Source: Actinomycetes bacterium (lineage in GTDB: Bacteria; Actinomycetota; Actinomycetes; Actinomycetales; Actinomycetaceae). Taken from it: a stretch of DNA of 6,392 nt. The notes beneath the pieces are model-generated. The model worked only from the letters and a program-made list of their open reading frames with translations. It had not been told where the DNA came from and searched no databases. Position 1 is the first letter of the stretch, and every line of letters starts with the position of its first letter. The stretch lies in assembly GCA_023420745.1 (NCBI GenBank), contig JAEZVQ010000024.1, positions 1 through 6,392 of the forward strand. The letters run 5' to 3'. The position numbers were made by a program, and so were the translations under genes. This document shows, one piece after another, positions 1 to 5,887 of this stretch.

Positions 1-35
1 GGTCTCGTGGGCTCGGAGTTGTGTATATGAGACAG
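1..35 (+). other. Residual Nextera (Tn5) sequencing adapter
   Basis: Positions 2-35 align without gaps to the 34-base Illumina Nextera read-2 transposase adapter (adapter tail plus Tn5 19-base mosaic end) with 32 of 34 identities. The two differences are both A-to-T, at window positions 19 and 28. The match ends exactly at base 35, where the mannosidase reading frame begins, as expected for a tagmentation junction. This is library-preparation sequence left on a contig end, not genomic DNA and not a natural transposon end. It also shows that the window starts at a physical contig end, so the truncation of the first gene is an assembly effect. Confidence 0.94.
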
Positions 36-248
36 GGCGGGACCCCAGTGGTCGCCGACGTGGAGCGGCTCGTAGTGTTGCGCCATGGCGTGGTCGTAGG
101 CGACCGGTTCGGCGATGACACCATCCTCCTTCGGTGCGGTCCAGGAGGTGAGTTCAAGCGGGATGACGGTGGTGGTTTGGGCGGGGATAATGCGTTCGCG
201 CAGGGTGCGTTCCAAGCGGTGAACGATCAGCGGACGGTGGTCGTGCAT
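36..248 (-). CDS. Alpha-mannosidase, GH38 family (N-terminal 71 residues; rest off contig)
   Basis: Leftward gene starting with ATG at 248-246. A good Shine-Dalgarno sequence (GGAGG, plus-strand 254-258) lies 5 bases upstream. The 71 visible residues begin MHDHRPLIVHRLERTLRERI and end with VGDHWGPA just before the adapter. This closely follows the usual N-terminus of actinobacterial glycoside hydrolase family 38 enzymes (MHDD-R, a basic helix, then an 'xxVGDxWGxxWGTxWF' segment leading into the ancillary beta domain). The catalytic domain is not visible. Such enzymes cleave alpha-linked mannose from oligosaccharides or glycans, usually in the cytoplasm; no signal peptide is seen. The gene is divergent from a LacI-type repressor gene and has a matching operator upstream. 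Family assignment rests on recalled family patterns over a short stretch. Confidence 0.8.
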
Positions 249-334
249 CAGTGCCTCCGTAGATCTCCAAGTAGCTCTCCAATGGTGCGCGCGACCCAGT
301 GTCCCGCGGCTACCTGCAACGTGGGTCGGGTCAC

Positions 335-363
335 ACAATAGCAACTAATCCGGTTTAGTGCCA
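335..363 (-). promoter_or_regulatory. Candidate promoter of the alpha-mannosidase gene
   Basis: On the minus strand a TATTGT -10-like hexamer (plus-strand 340-335) sits about 85 bases upstream of the mannosidase start. The hexamer 17 bases further up (TGGCAC, plus 363-358) is a poor -35. The palindromic operator at 344-359 falls between the two, a position where a bound repressor would block RNA polymerase. The -10 assignment is tentative; the operator location supports it. Confidence 0.4.
344..359. promoter_or_regulatory. LacI-family operator, site 1 (mannosidase/regulator intergenic region)
   Basis: ACTAATCCGGTTTAGT is a 16-base dyad in which seven of eight pairs are complementary (only T349/T354 fails). 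The centre is a CpG step (351/352), typical of LacI-family operators, where a hinge-helix leucine wedges between the two central base pairs. It shares 14 of 16 bases with the site at 2933-2948, including the exact 10-mer CCGGTTTAGT. It lies between the divergent mannosidase and lacI-type genes, so one site could affect both. Binding by the encoded repressor is inferred. Confidence 0.72.
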
Positions 364-383
364 CCGGTAGCAGCCAGATCGAT

Positions 384-402
384 ACCGTTCTGAAACGGTT
401 TC
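384..402. promoter_or_regulatory. Second dyad upstream of the LacI-type gene
   Basis: Two overlapping dyads occur here. ACCGTT (384-389) and AACGGT (394-399) form a 6-base inverted repeat with a 4-base spacer, and GAAACGGTTTC (392-402) is an odd-centred palindrome with 5-base arms. The second resembles degenerate LacI/GalR-type operators. It lies just upstream of the likely -35 region of the regulator gene, so it could be an autoregulatory site, but it differs from the CCGG-centred sites at 344-359 and 2931-2950. Confidence 0.38.
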
Positions 403-433
403 GCAACCACACTTCGCCCTCGTTTTGCCGCGA

Positions 434-448
434 TAGAATGGGGACGCT
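434..448 (+). promoter_or_regulatory. Candidate -10 element and leader of the LacI-type gene
   Basis: TAGAAT (434-439) matches the TANNNT -10 pattern and ends 9 bases before the ATG at 449. Transcription would then start at or within a few bases of the start codon, giving a leaderless or nearly leaderless mRNA, which is common in Actinomycetota. The only Shine-Dalgarno-like sequence is GGGGA at 440-444, placed very close to the start. No convincing -35 hexamer is visible. Confidence 0.42.
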
Positions 449-1456
449 ATGGCTCGCCCGACGATTCGCGACATCGCCGCGGTGGCGGGGACGTCCCCGA
501 CCGCGGTGTCTTTCGCATTGAATTCGCGCCCCGGAATCTCCGACGCGACACGCAAACGCATCCTCGACGTAGCCAACCAGATGGGGTGGACACCCAATGC
601 GGCGGCTCGCAGTCTCTCTGCCGCGAAAGCCAACACTGTCGGTTTGATTATCGAGCACCCGCAGACCTCGTATTCGTCGGAACGGTTCTTCTTCGATCTC
701 ATCGTCGGGATCGAATCGCGACTTAAACGCTCCCAGCTCGACCTCGTCCTCCACATGGCGCAATCTCTCGACGAAGAAATTGCCACCTATCGCACCTGGG
801 CTGGGCAAAAGCGCGTCGACGGCGTCATCGTCGTCAACCCGCGTTCCGACGATCCGCGTGCCCGAGTACTTCGCGAACTCGGTCTGCCGGCGGTGTTTGT
901 TGGCGAGCCGGTCGAGGGTTTCGGTTCAGTCGTCGGCAATGACGAAGCGATGATGCGCACCATTGCTCGCCACCTCGTCGACGCCGGTGCCACCCGCATT
1001 GGCTACCTGTGCGGCTTCGGCTCTCTCATCCACATTCAGCGCCGCTGCCACACGCTGTCACGCTTCGGCGCGCAGCACGGCGTCGACGTCGTCATTGCTG
1101 CGGACACGGACTACACCGAGACCTCGGGCTACGAGCACACGCGCGAGTTACTCGCTTCGAAGACCGCGCCGGATGCGCTGATTTTCGACAACGAGGTGCT
1201 CGCCCTCGGCGGCTCGCAGGCGGTGGTCGACATGGGGCTGGTGGCCGGCGAGGATGTCCTCACCGCGTCGTGTGAGGATTCGCCGATTTGTCGCATCTCG
1301 AATCCGCCAATCACGGCGATCACGCGCGCGCCCGCCGTCATGGGTGAGCACGCTGCGCAGATCCTCATCGCAATGCTCGGCGGTGACGAGCCGCGCACGC
1401 ACGCCGAGGAAGTACCGCGCCTCATTGAGCGCGCCTCATCCGCGCGGCAAGGCTAA
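449..1456 (+). CDS. LacI-family transcriptional repressor (mannoside cluster)
   Basis: 335 residues, the usual length for the family. Residues 4-25 form the N-terminal helix-turn-helix (TIRDIAAVAGTSPTAVSFAL), followed by the conserved NSRPGISDATRKRI segment. Residues 50-58 (NAAARSLSA) are the hinge helix with Leu56, the residue that intercalates at a central CpG of the operator. From residue 63 (TVGLII) the protein is a periplasmic-binding-protein-like sensor domain with family motifs such as RVDGVIVVNPR (122-132), a GATRIGYLCG segment near 180-189, and a C-terminal PPITAITR (286-293). The sugar inducer cannot be read from the sequence. It is divergent from an alpha-mannosidase gene and convergent with an AGE-family isomerase gene, and both of those have the same type of palindrome upstream. 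It is therefore probably their local, mannose- or mannoside-responsive repressor, and possibly autoregulated. The next base after the TAA stop begins a short tandem repeat. Confidence 0.93.
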   Translation: MARPTIRDIAAVAGTSPTAVSFALNSRPGISDATRKRILDVANQMGWTPNAAARSLSAAKANTVGLIIEHPQTSYSSERFFFDLIVGIESRLKRSQLDLVLHMAQSLDEEIATYRTWAGQKRVDGVIVVNPRSDDPRARVLRELGLPAVFVGEPVEGFGSVVGNDEAMMRTIARHLVDAGATRIGYLCGFGSLIHIQRRCHTLSRFGAQHGVDVVIAADTDYTETSGYEHTRELLASKTAPDALIFDNEVLALGGSQAVVDMGLVAGEDVLTASCEDSPICRISNPPITAITRAPAVMGEHAAQILIAMLGGDEPRTHAEEVPRLIERASSARQG

Positions 1457-1503
1457 GCGGCGTCGAGATTCAGCGGCGTCGGAATTCAACGCGGCGGGAT
1501 TAA
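1457..1503. repeat. Short tandem repeat after the LacI-type gene
   Basis: Two adjacent 16-base units, 1457-1472 (GCGGCGTCGAGATTCA) and 1473-1488 (GCGGCGTCGGAATTCA), agree at 14 of 16 positions. A third decayed copy (GCGGCGGGATTAA) follows at 1491-1503. The array begins directly after the stop codon, in the 95-base gap between two convergent genes. No function is evident; replication slippage is the simplest origin. Confidence 0.6.
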
Positions 1504-1515
1504 ACGGTACGCGAA

Positions 1516-1543
1516 GACGCGGTGTCGGACTGACTCCCGCGTC
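1516..1543. terminator. Possible bidirectional hairpin between convergent genes
   Basis: GACGCGG (1516-1522) and CCGCGTC (1537-1543) form a perfect 7-base stem with a 14-base loop. It sits between the convergent lacI-type and isomerase genes and ends 8 bases from the isomerase stop. There is no T tract on either side, and the loop is large, so this is only a weak terminator candidate. Confidence 0.33.
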
Positions 1544-1551
1544 GCACGCGC

Positions 1552-2817
1552 TCAGCGTTCCTTGATGGCACGCGCGAACGTCGGGGCGATTGGCAGCGAC
1601 GGCAGCTGCAGCATCTGCGCCACGTGGTAGGCGTCGGGTTTACCCGGCCAGGTCTGCGTCGAAGGACGGTTGTGTTCGTCGAGTTCGTGAAGCCACTCGC
1701 CGGGGCGTTCGATGAGGAAACGCTGGGCATAGCTCCACCATTCGTTGCACTGTTCCCGCAATCGGGTCGCAACCTCTTCACCGTCCTCCTCAGCCGCGTA
1801 TCCACCGCCTCCGGTAACGGCGTCGGCGAGGACGCTCGCCGCACCAATTGCCTCGCACAGCACCCAGTGCATCCGCTCACGCGCGACCGGCGCACCGGTG
1901 GCGTCCACGGTGTAGACGAAACCGTCCTCACCGTCGGCATGCCACCCGTCGGCAACGGCACGCTCGACCAGAGCACGCGCTGCGGGCACGATCCACGCCG
2001 GGATCTCCTCGCCCAGCCGTGCCAGCTGCGCACCGGCGTGGAGTGCCAGGCGCGCCCACTCCAACCCGTGCCCGGGGGTGTAGCCGAAGGGGCGGAACGG
2101 GTCTTTGGGTCGGTCGATGTTGTAGTCGGGGATTTCGCGCCAGTGCGCGTCGAAATGCTCGGGGATGCGCCAGTTGTTGCCACGCGCGTGCTCGTCGATG
2201 ACCCAGCGGAGAATGCCGACGGCACGGTCGAGCCAGCGGCGATCGTCGGTGGCGTCAAAGGCCGCGAGGTAGCACTCGGTGGTGTGCATATTCGCGTTGA
2301 CCCCGCGGTAGTCCTCGCACTCGGTGAAGGTGCGGTCGAAGGATTCGTAGACTTTCTGCGCATCGGCTTCCCACCAGCGCTCCTCCTGGTTGGCCAGGGC
2401 ACGATCGAGCAGTTCGCGCGCCCCGTCAATCCCGGCGATGGTCGCCGAGGAGGAGGCGAGGACGACGAATGCGTGGGCGTATGCCGCTTTACGATCGTCG
2501 ACGATGGTGAGGTGGTCGGCGTCGTAGCCGATCGCCGCGAACCAGCCCCCGTGGTCGTGGTCGTGGAAGAACGTCGAGAGGCACGCGACGCCATGTGCTG
2601 CGAGTTCACCGGCACCGGCGACACCGCGCAGGTGGGCGAGGGAGAAGACATGGGTCATCCGGCAGGTGATCCACAGTTCGACGGGACGGTCAGTGTCGAC
2701 GGTGCCGTCAGCATTGAGGTAGCCGAAGCCGGTGGCCACGCGCGAACCAGTGGCGAAGGATTCGATTCCGGTGAGGTCTCGGGCGCGTTCGTCAGCGTCG
2801 AAGAAACTGTGATCCAC
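1552..2817 (-). CDS. AGE-family sugar isomerase, probable D-mannose isomerase (YihS-like)
   Basis: 421 residues of an alpha/alpha-barrel protein of the N-acylglucosamine 2-epimerase family; E. coli YihS is 413. The start is GTG (plus-strand 2817-2815), chosen because GGGAG lies 6 bases upstream and no better start exists. Family motifs run in order: RMTHVF (53-58), NMHTTE (176-181), WRIPEHFDAHW (216-226), FGYTPGHGLEW (244-254), and KPDAYHVAQML (393-403). By recalled alignment to YihS, Arg53, His178, His250, Glu253 and His398 correspond to active-site Arg55, His176, His248, Glu251 and His383. Two glutamines that I recall as contacting the sulfonate in sulfoquinovose isomerases (Gln362, Gln379) are His377 and Pro394 here, which favours a plain aldose such as mannose. 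Enzymes of this group interconvert mannose and fructose in the cytoplasm without a metal or nucleotide. The upstream operator matches the one before the alpha-mannosidase, fitting a mannose-release and isomerisation route. Another aldose, such as lyxose, remains possible. Confidence 0.88.
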   Translation of the reverse strand: MDHSFFDADERARDLTGIESFATGSRVATGFGYLNADGTVDTDRPVELWITCRMTHVFSLAHLRGVAGAGELAAHGVACLSTFFHDHDHGGWFAAIGYDADHLTIVDDRKAAYAHAFVVLASSSATIAGIDGARELLDRALANQEERWWEADAQKVYESFDRTFTECEDYRGVNANMHTTECYLAAFDATDDRRWLDRAVGILRWVIDEHARGNNWRIPEHFDAHWREIPDYNIDRPKDPFRPFGYTPGHGLEWARLALHAGAQLARLGEEIPAWIVPAARALVERAVADGWHADGEDGFVYTVDATGAPVARERMHWVLCEAIGAASVLADAVTGGGGYAAEEDGEEVATRLREQCNEWWSYAQRFLIERPGEWLHELDEHNRPSTQTWPGKPDAYHVAQMLQLPSLPIAPTFARAIKER

Positions 2818-2828
2818 GATTGTCTCCC

Positions 2829-2897
2829 TCGGTCGTGTCGGTCGGTGTGGTGTTGTGTCGGTCAGTGGTGTTCAGCGCAGTCTCGGTCAGCGGTGTG
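2829..2897. repeat. Imperfect direct repeats in the isomerase leader
   Basis: A TCGGTC core recurs at 2829, 2838, 2858 and 2883. The last two copies are extended (TCGGTCAGTGGTG at 2858-2870 and TCGGTCAGCGGTGTG at 2883-2897). They lie between the isomerase start and the operator at 2931-2950, in the probable 5' untranslated region. Spacing is irregular (9, 20 and 25 bases), so a set of regulator sites is not clearly indicated; decayed low-complexity sequence is as likely. Confidence 0.4.
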
Positions 2898-2930
2898 CCG
2901 GGTGGCCTGCGATCACCACCTCGCCCACCG

Positions 2931-2950
2931 GAACAAAACCGGTTTAGTTC
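2931..2950. promoter_or_regulatory. LacI-family operator, site 2 (upstream of the isomerase gene)
   Basis: A 20-base dyad with 9 of 10 complementary pairs (only A2935/A2946 fails) and a CpG at its centre (2940/2941). Its core, ACAAAACCGGTTTAGT (2933-2948), differs from the operator at 344-359 at only two positions. It lies 114 bases upstream of the isomerase GTG start and 11 bases past the methyltransferase stop. Bound repressor would control isomerase transcription and could also stop read-through from the methyltransferase gene. No convincing -35/-10 pair is visible near it. Confidence 0.75.
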
Positions 2951-2961
2951 AGATGGTGGTT

Positions 2962-4683
2962 TCAGTCTAGGTCACGAAGCATCCCCGCGACCACCATGGC
3001 GCGAATTTGCGGGGCGACTTCGTGGCGAACCACGTCGACCTCGCTCTCGGTAATGATGGCGAGCGCACCGGTGATCTGATCCAGGGTCAGCTCGCCGTCA
3101 CACGCGCCGAGCACCGCCGCCGCGTGGGAACTGACGCGGATCCGCTGACCAAAACCGTCGCCCTGGGTGGCGATAATGATGTCAGGGTCGGGGCTGCCGG
3201 GAATGTAGTGGCGCTCCTCCCGCACGTCGGCGGTTCGCACCAGTCGCGCGTCACCGGGCGGATCTACCCGCCCCTGCGCCACCAGGGTCAGCACCGAGTC
3301 GAGGTAGGCACCGTTGGCACTCGTCGAGGTTTCGATCCGCGAGTACTCGCGCTGCCACGTCGAACCGTCGCTTCCCACTGCCTCGGCTGGGCTGTCGACA
3401 CCGGTCGAACCCGAGTTTTCCGGTGCGACTCTCCCACGACTAAGCGCAACGATTCCCATCCCGATGGCACGCACGTTTCGCGCGGAAAAATCCGCGACCC
3501 AGGTGGCAAAATCCTCCTCAACTTGCCGGCGTGGGGCGCGGATCGACGCCGCGTTGTCGCGCATCCACATCTCGACGTAGTCGGTGACGGCGAGTTCCTC
3601 ACGCTGGATCACCCAGGCGTGGGCGTCGACGTCAGTGAGCATCACTTCGACCGCGTCACTCCACTCGGCGACGTCGTCGGCGATCTCCCAGTTCCCCACC
3701 ACGATGGCTCTCGCACCGGGCGCGAGGTGCCCGGCGGCTCCGACGAGAACCTCGCGCATCAGCGCATCTCCGCGCTTTCCACCGTCTCGATAGGTGACGA
3801 TTCCGCGTTCGCGCAGCGCCTGAGGGGTGATGACGAACGGCGGGTTCGCCATGATGAGGTCGATGCGCTCGCCGGCGACAGGGTCGAAGAGTGAGCCTTC
3901 GCGGATGTCGAGGTCGATGCCGTTGAGTGCCGCGTTGAATGCCGCGATTCGACATGCGCGCGGGTTGATGTCGGTGGCGATGACGTGGCGGCAGCGCAGC
4001 GAGAGATAGAGGGCAATAATGCCGCATCCGGTGCCGAGATCAAGACCGACCGCCACGGCTCTCTCTTCGGGGGCAGGATCGTGCGAGGTGCCGCGTTTGT
4101 CGCCGCCGATCTGGCGCGGTGGCGGCAGTAGCGCGGCAAGGGTGCGGGTGGCACCGCCGATGCCGAGGACGTGGTCGGGAGCGAGTGCGCAGCCGGTGAG
4201 GTGCTCGGGAAGGTCGGAGGCGATCCACCAGTGGTGCGTGGCTTCGCCGTCGGTGACGTCGTGCGGTTCAAGGATGAGCCTTGCGCGCACAGTGCCGCTG
4301 CTCGCCTCTCCCACGATCTCGCACAATCCAAGTTCGCTCAGCCCGCGTGCACCGACATGCTCGAGCGCGTCATCGACGTCGACGGCACTGACTTCCTCAC
4401 CACAAAGGAAGAGCGCCGCGAGCGTGGCGAGGCGTTTCGACCGCTGCGGCGCGTGGGTGTCGGCGAGGATCGCGCGGGTCATCAGTGCGGCGGGCATTCG
4501 CTGGTCGCGCCGCCACGCTGCAAACGCGCTGTCGCCAACGAGGCGTGCCACGTCGTCAAGGTGGAATCGTGCGGCGGCGAGGTCGCGGCGCAGACTGTCG
4601 ATGAGTGCGAGGTTCAGTTGTAGTCCGTTGCCCGTTGGTTCGCTCGGGGTTGATCCGTTCGCTGTTGGCTCGTTCGCAGTCAT
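2962..4683 (-). CDS. Class I SAM-dependent methyltransferase with NPPF motif (actinobacterial three-domain type)
   Basis: 573 residues, ATG start at 4683-4681. Residues 1-20 are low complexity with a repeated EPTxNG unit. Residues about 21-180 look like an N-terminal winged-helix-type region. The Rossmann methyltransferase follows: motif I DLGTGCG (215-221), acidic Asp238 in TDIN, and the catalytic-type motif NPPF (280-283) after [12 protein letters not shown] marks enzymes that methylate a planar nitrogen, either N6 of adenine in DNA or RNA or the glutamine amide as in PrmC/HemK. Residues 415-446 are a Ser/Gly-rich linker. The C-terminal 70-80 residues ([22 protein letters not shown]) resemble a PqqD-like winged-helix module. 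I recall this architecture as an actinobacterial conserved protein of uncharacterised substrate (domains catalogued as DUF7059/DUF7782, from memory). The open frame extends upstream to 4917, but that part is basic, low-quality sequence overlapping the divergent sodA and is excluded. There is no clear Shine-Dalgarno site. Calling it PrmC would be too specific. Confidence 0.85.
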   Translation of the reverse strand: MTANEPTANGSTPSEPTGNGLQLNLALIDSLRRDLAAARFHLDDVARLVGDSAFAAWRRDQRMPAALMTRAILADTHAPQRSKRLATLAALFLCGEEVSAVDVDDALEHVGARGLSELGLCEIVGEASSGTVRARLILEPHDVTDGEATHHWWIASDLPEHLTGCALAPDHVLGIGGATRTLAALLPPPRQIGGDKRGTSHDPAPEERAVAVGLDLGTGCGIIALYLSLRCRHVIATDINPRACRIAAFNAALNGIDLDIREGSLFDPVAGERIDLIMANPPFVITPQALRERGIVTYRDGGKRGDALMREVLVGAAGHLAPGARAIVVGNWEIADDVAEWSDAVEVMLTDVDAHAWVIQREELAVTDYVEMWMRDNAASIRAPRRQVEEDFATWVADFSARNVRAIGMGIVALSRGRVAPENSGSTGVDSPAEAVGSDGSTWQREYSRIETSTSANGAYLDSVLTLVAQGRVDPPGDARLVRTADVREERHYIPGSPDPDIIIATQGDGFGQRIRVSSHAAAVLGACDGELTLDQITGALAIITESEVDVVRHEVAPQIRAMVVAGMLRDLD

Positions 4684-4696
4684 GGGGATCACGTTA
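4684..4696 (-). promoter_or_regulatory. Candidate -10 element for a leaderless methyltransferase mRNA
   Basis: On the minus strand TAACGT (plus-strand 4696-4691) fits the TANNNT -10 pattern and is followed by 7 bases and then the ATG. Transcription would start at about the start codon. This explains the absence of a Shine-Dalgarno sequence and parallels the arrangement before the lacI-type gene. No -35 hexamer is recognisable. The gap 4684-4871 must also hold the sodA promoter on the plus strand, for which I found no convincing hexamer pair and no recognisable DtxR/IdeR-type box. Confidence 0.38.
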
Positions 4697-4871
4697 CCGG
4701 CGGCGACACGTACGCGGCACGCATGGCTCACCGATGATTCGGCAACACGGTTCAGGCGGCGAAGCGGCGAGAGGCGCGATAAGTTGGATATCGACAGTTG
4801 CCGGCGCAGCGCTGAGGGTGAGTCGCTGGCGACACACTGAGTTAACGACCCCTGTGAGGAGGATCTTTTCG

Positions 4872-5507
4872 ATGACTGTTTACACGCTGCCCGAACTGCC
4901 CTACGACTACGCGGCACTCGAACCTCATATTTCTGCTCAGATCATGCAGCTGCACCACGACAAGCACCACCAGGCGTACGTCGATGGCGCAAATGCCGCA
5001 CTTTCCAAGCTCGAAGAAGCGCGCGAATCTGGCGATTTTGCAGCGATCAACCTGTACGAAAAGAACCTCGCATTCAACCTCGGTGGACACGCGAATCACT
5101 CGGTGTTTTGGCAGAACATGACGCCGGAAGGGCAGGGGCGCCCCGACGGTGAGCTCGCGGCGGCGATTGACGAGTACTTCGGGTCGTTCGAGAAGTTCCA
5201 GGCGCAGTTCGCCGCAGTGGCCACCGGTATCCAGGGATCGGGTTGGGCGATCCTCGCCTATGATTCGATCGCAGATCGCCTGGTGACCTTCCAGCTGTTC
5301 GACCAGCAGGGCAATATCCCGGTTGGCGTGGCGCCGCTGCTCATGCTCGACATGTGGGAGCACGCTTTCTACCTCGACTACAAGAACGTCAAGGCTGACT
5401 ACGTCAAGGCGTGGTGGAACGTCGTCAACTGGGACGATGTCGCCTGCCGTTTCGCGAACGCGCGCGAAAAGTTCACCAGCCTCGTGGTGTGCCGCTGCAA
5501 GGGCTGA
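4872..5507 (+). CDS. sodA: Superoxide dismutase, Fe/Mn family, probably Mn-type
   Basis: 211 residues, a normal length for the family. The ATG at 4872 is chosen because GAGGAGG (4856-4862) lies 9 bases upstream and the protein then starts [20 protein letters not shown], the canonical N-terminus. The open frame continues upstream to 4605 but that part is not SOD-like. Metal ligands are His28 (in LHHDKHH), His76 (in [10 protein letters not shown]), Asp160 and His164 (in [12 protein letters not shown]), with second-shell His32 and Tyr36. Gly72 before the second histidine and Gln145 at the active-site position (His145 in the Mycobacterium tuberculosis iron enzyme) point to manganese. The enzyme dismutates superoxide to oxygen and hydrogen peroxide. 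There is no signal peptide, so it is probably cytoplasmic. The tail is unusual: Cys192 and a terminal VVCRCKG with Cys207 and Cys209, where relatives usually end in a plain aliphatic/basic tail. The gene appears monocistronic, closed by a strong hairpin. Confidence 0.97.
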   Translation: MTVYTLPELPYDYAALEPHISAQIMQLHHDKHHQAYVDGANAALSKLEEARESGDFAAINLYEKNLAFNLGGHANHSVFWQNMTPEGQGRPDGELAAAIDEYFGSFEKFQAQFAAVATGIQGSGWAILAYDSIADRLVTFQLFDQQGNIPVGVAPLLMLDMWEHAFYLDYKNVKADYVKAWWNVVNWDDVACRFANAREKFTSLVVCRCKG

Positions 5508-5532
5508 CGTCACTCGTTCACCGCTTGACCTG

Positions 5533-5582
5533 ACCGCCGGTGTCCGTTGGAGGGATCGTTCCCCCGCGGGCACCGGCGGTTT
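5533..5582 (+). terminator. Hairpin terminator after sodA
   Basis: ACCGCCGGTG (5533-5542) pairs perfectly with CACCGGCGGT (5571-5580). The stem can extend inward by about five more pairs, two of them G-T wobbles. It begins 25 bases past the sodA stop. Only TTT (5580-5582) follows, so it is a GC-rich hairpin without a long T run, common in high-GC actinobacteria. The 3' arm lies on the sodA side of the accessory-looking region. Confidence 0.8.
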
Positions 5583-5855
5583 GGTGTGAGGTCGTCTCGG
5601 TCGCAGTCGCCTAGCGAATGTTTCCTGCGGAGTCGAGCGCAAACTTCAGACGTTACGTCGCGCAGCTTGGTGACGATCCCGTCTTGAACCGCCCCATCGA
5701 AACGATCCTCGGTGGCAGCCGAGATAGACGTGCCGCTGAACGTCCCGCGGTGACTGCGAGGCGGGTTCGCAACGTGAGTCGTTGGTTTAATACGAGCTCA
5801 GTTCATGAGATCGCGGATCGAGGGCGCGGTGTCGGCACTGATCACACCTCACCTA
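5583..5855. other. Intergenic stretch without a convincing gene
   Basis: I find no recognisable RNA, repeat or mobile element here. One plus-strand frame (5615 onward, ATG at 5618) is open and runs without a stop into the ATPase frame. Its product is arginine-rich, uses rare codons such as AGA, has no Shine-Dalgarno site before the ATG and resembles nothing I know. Because a good promoter, palindrome and ribosome site occur within that frame further downstream, the openness is probably a by-product of high GC. A decayed gene remnant cannot be excluded. Confidence 0.45.
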
Positions 5856-5884
5856 TTGAAAACACGGCCCCGTCGACATATGCT
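5856..5884 (+). promoter_or_regulatory. Sigma-70-type promoter of the ATPase gene
   Basis: TTGAAA (5856-5861) is separated by exactly 17 bases from TATGCT (5879-5884): five of six and four of six matches to the -35 and -10 consensus. This is the best promoter in the window. The predicted start of transcription, around 5891, falls inside the palindrome at 5888-5906 and leaves a leader of about 48 bases with a Shine-Dalgarno site near its end. Confidence 0.65.
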
Positions 5885-5887
5885 CGA

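Noticed and set aside
21..341. Plus-strand 106-residue open frame at the window start
   Set aside because: It begins inside the sequencing adapter and lies antisense to the mannosidase start and its promoter region; it shows no protein-family signal.
1500..2651. Minus-strand 383-residue frame overlapping the isomerase
   Set aside because: It is a Ser/Thr/Arg/Pro-rich out-of-frame translation of the same DNA, typical of a shifted GC-rich frame.
1552..2817. Sulfoquinovose isomerase (YihS proper) as the specific function
   Set aside because: Residues aligned with the recalled sulfonate-contacting glutamines are His and Pro, no sulfoglycolysis genes are visible, and the shared operator ties the gene to an alpha-mannosidase.
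1624..2970. Plus-strand 448-residue open frame
   Set aside because: It is the antisense shadow of the isomerase gene, whose frame contains all the family motifs; long antisense frames are common in high-GC DNA.
3007..3894. Plus-strand 295-residue frame opposite the methyltransferase
   Set aside because: It is antisense to a gene with clear methyltransferase motifs; no ribosome site and no recognisable domain.
4605..4871. N-terminal extension of sodA to 4605
   Set aside because: The strong Shine-Dalgarno sequence at 4856-4862 and the canonical [13 protein letters not shown] start fix the gene start at 4872; the upstream residues are not SOD-like.
4684..4917. N-terminal extension of the methyltransferase to 4917
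   Set aside because: It would overlap the start of the divergent sodA gene, is basic and low complexity, and the -10-like TAACGT fits the ATG at 4683 much better.
4842..5642. Minus-strand 266-residue frame over sodA and its terminator
   Set aside because: Antisense shadow of sodA that reads through the terminator hairpin.
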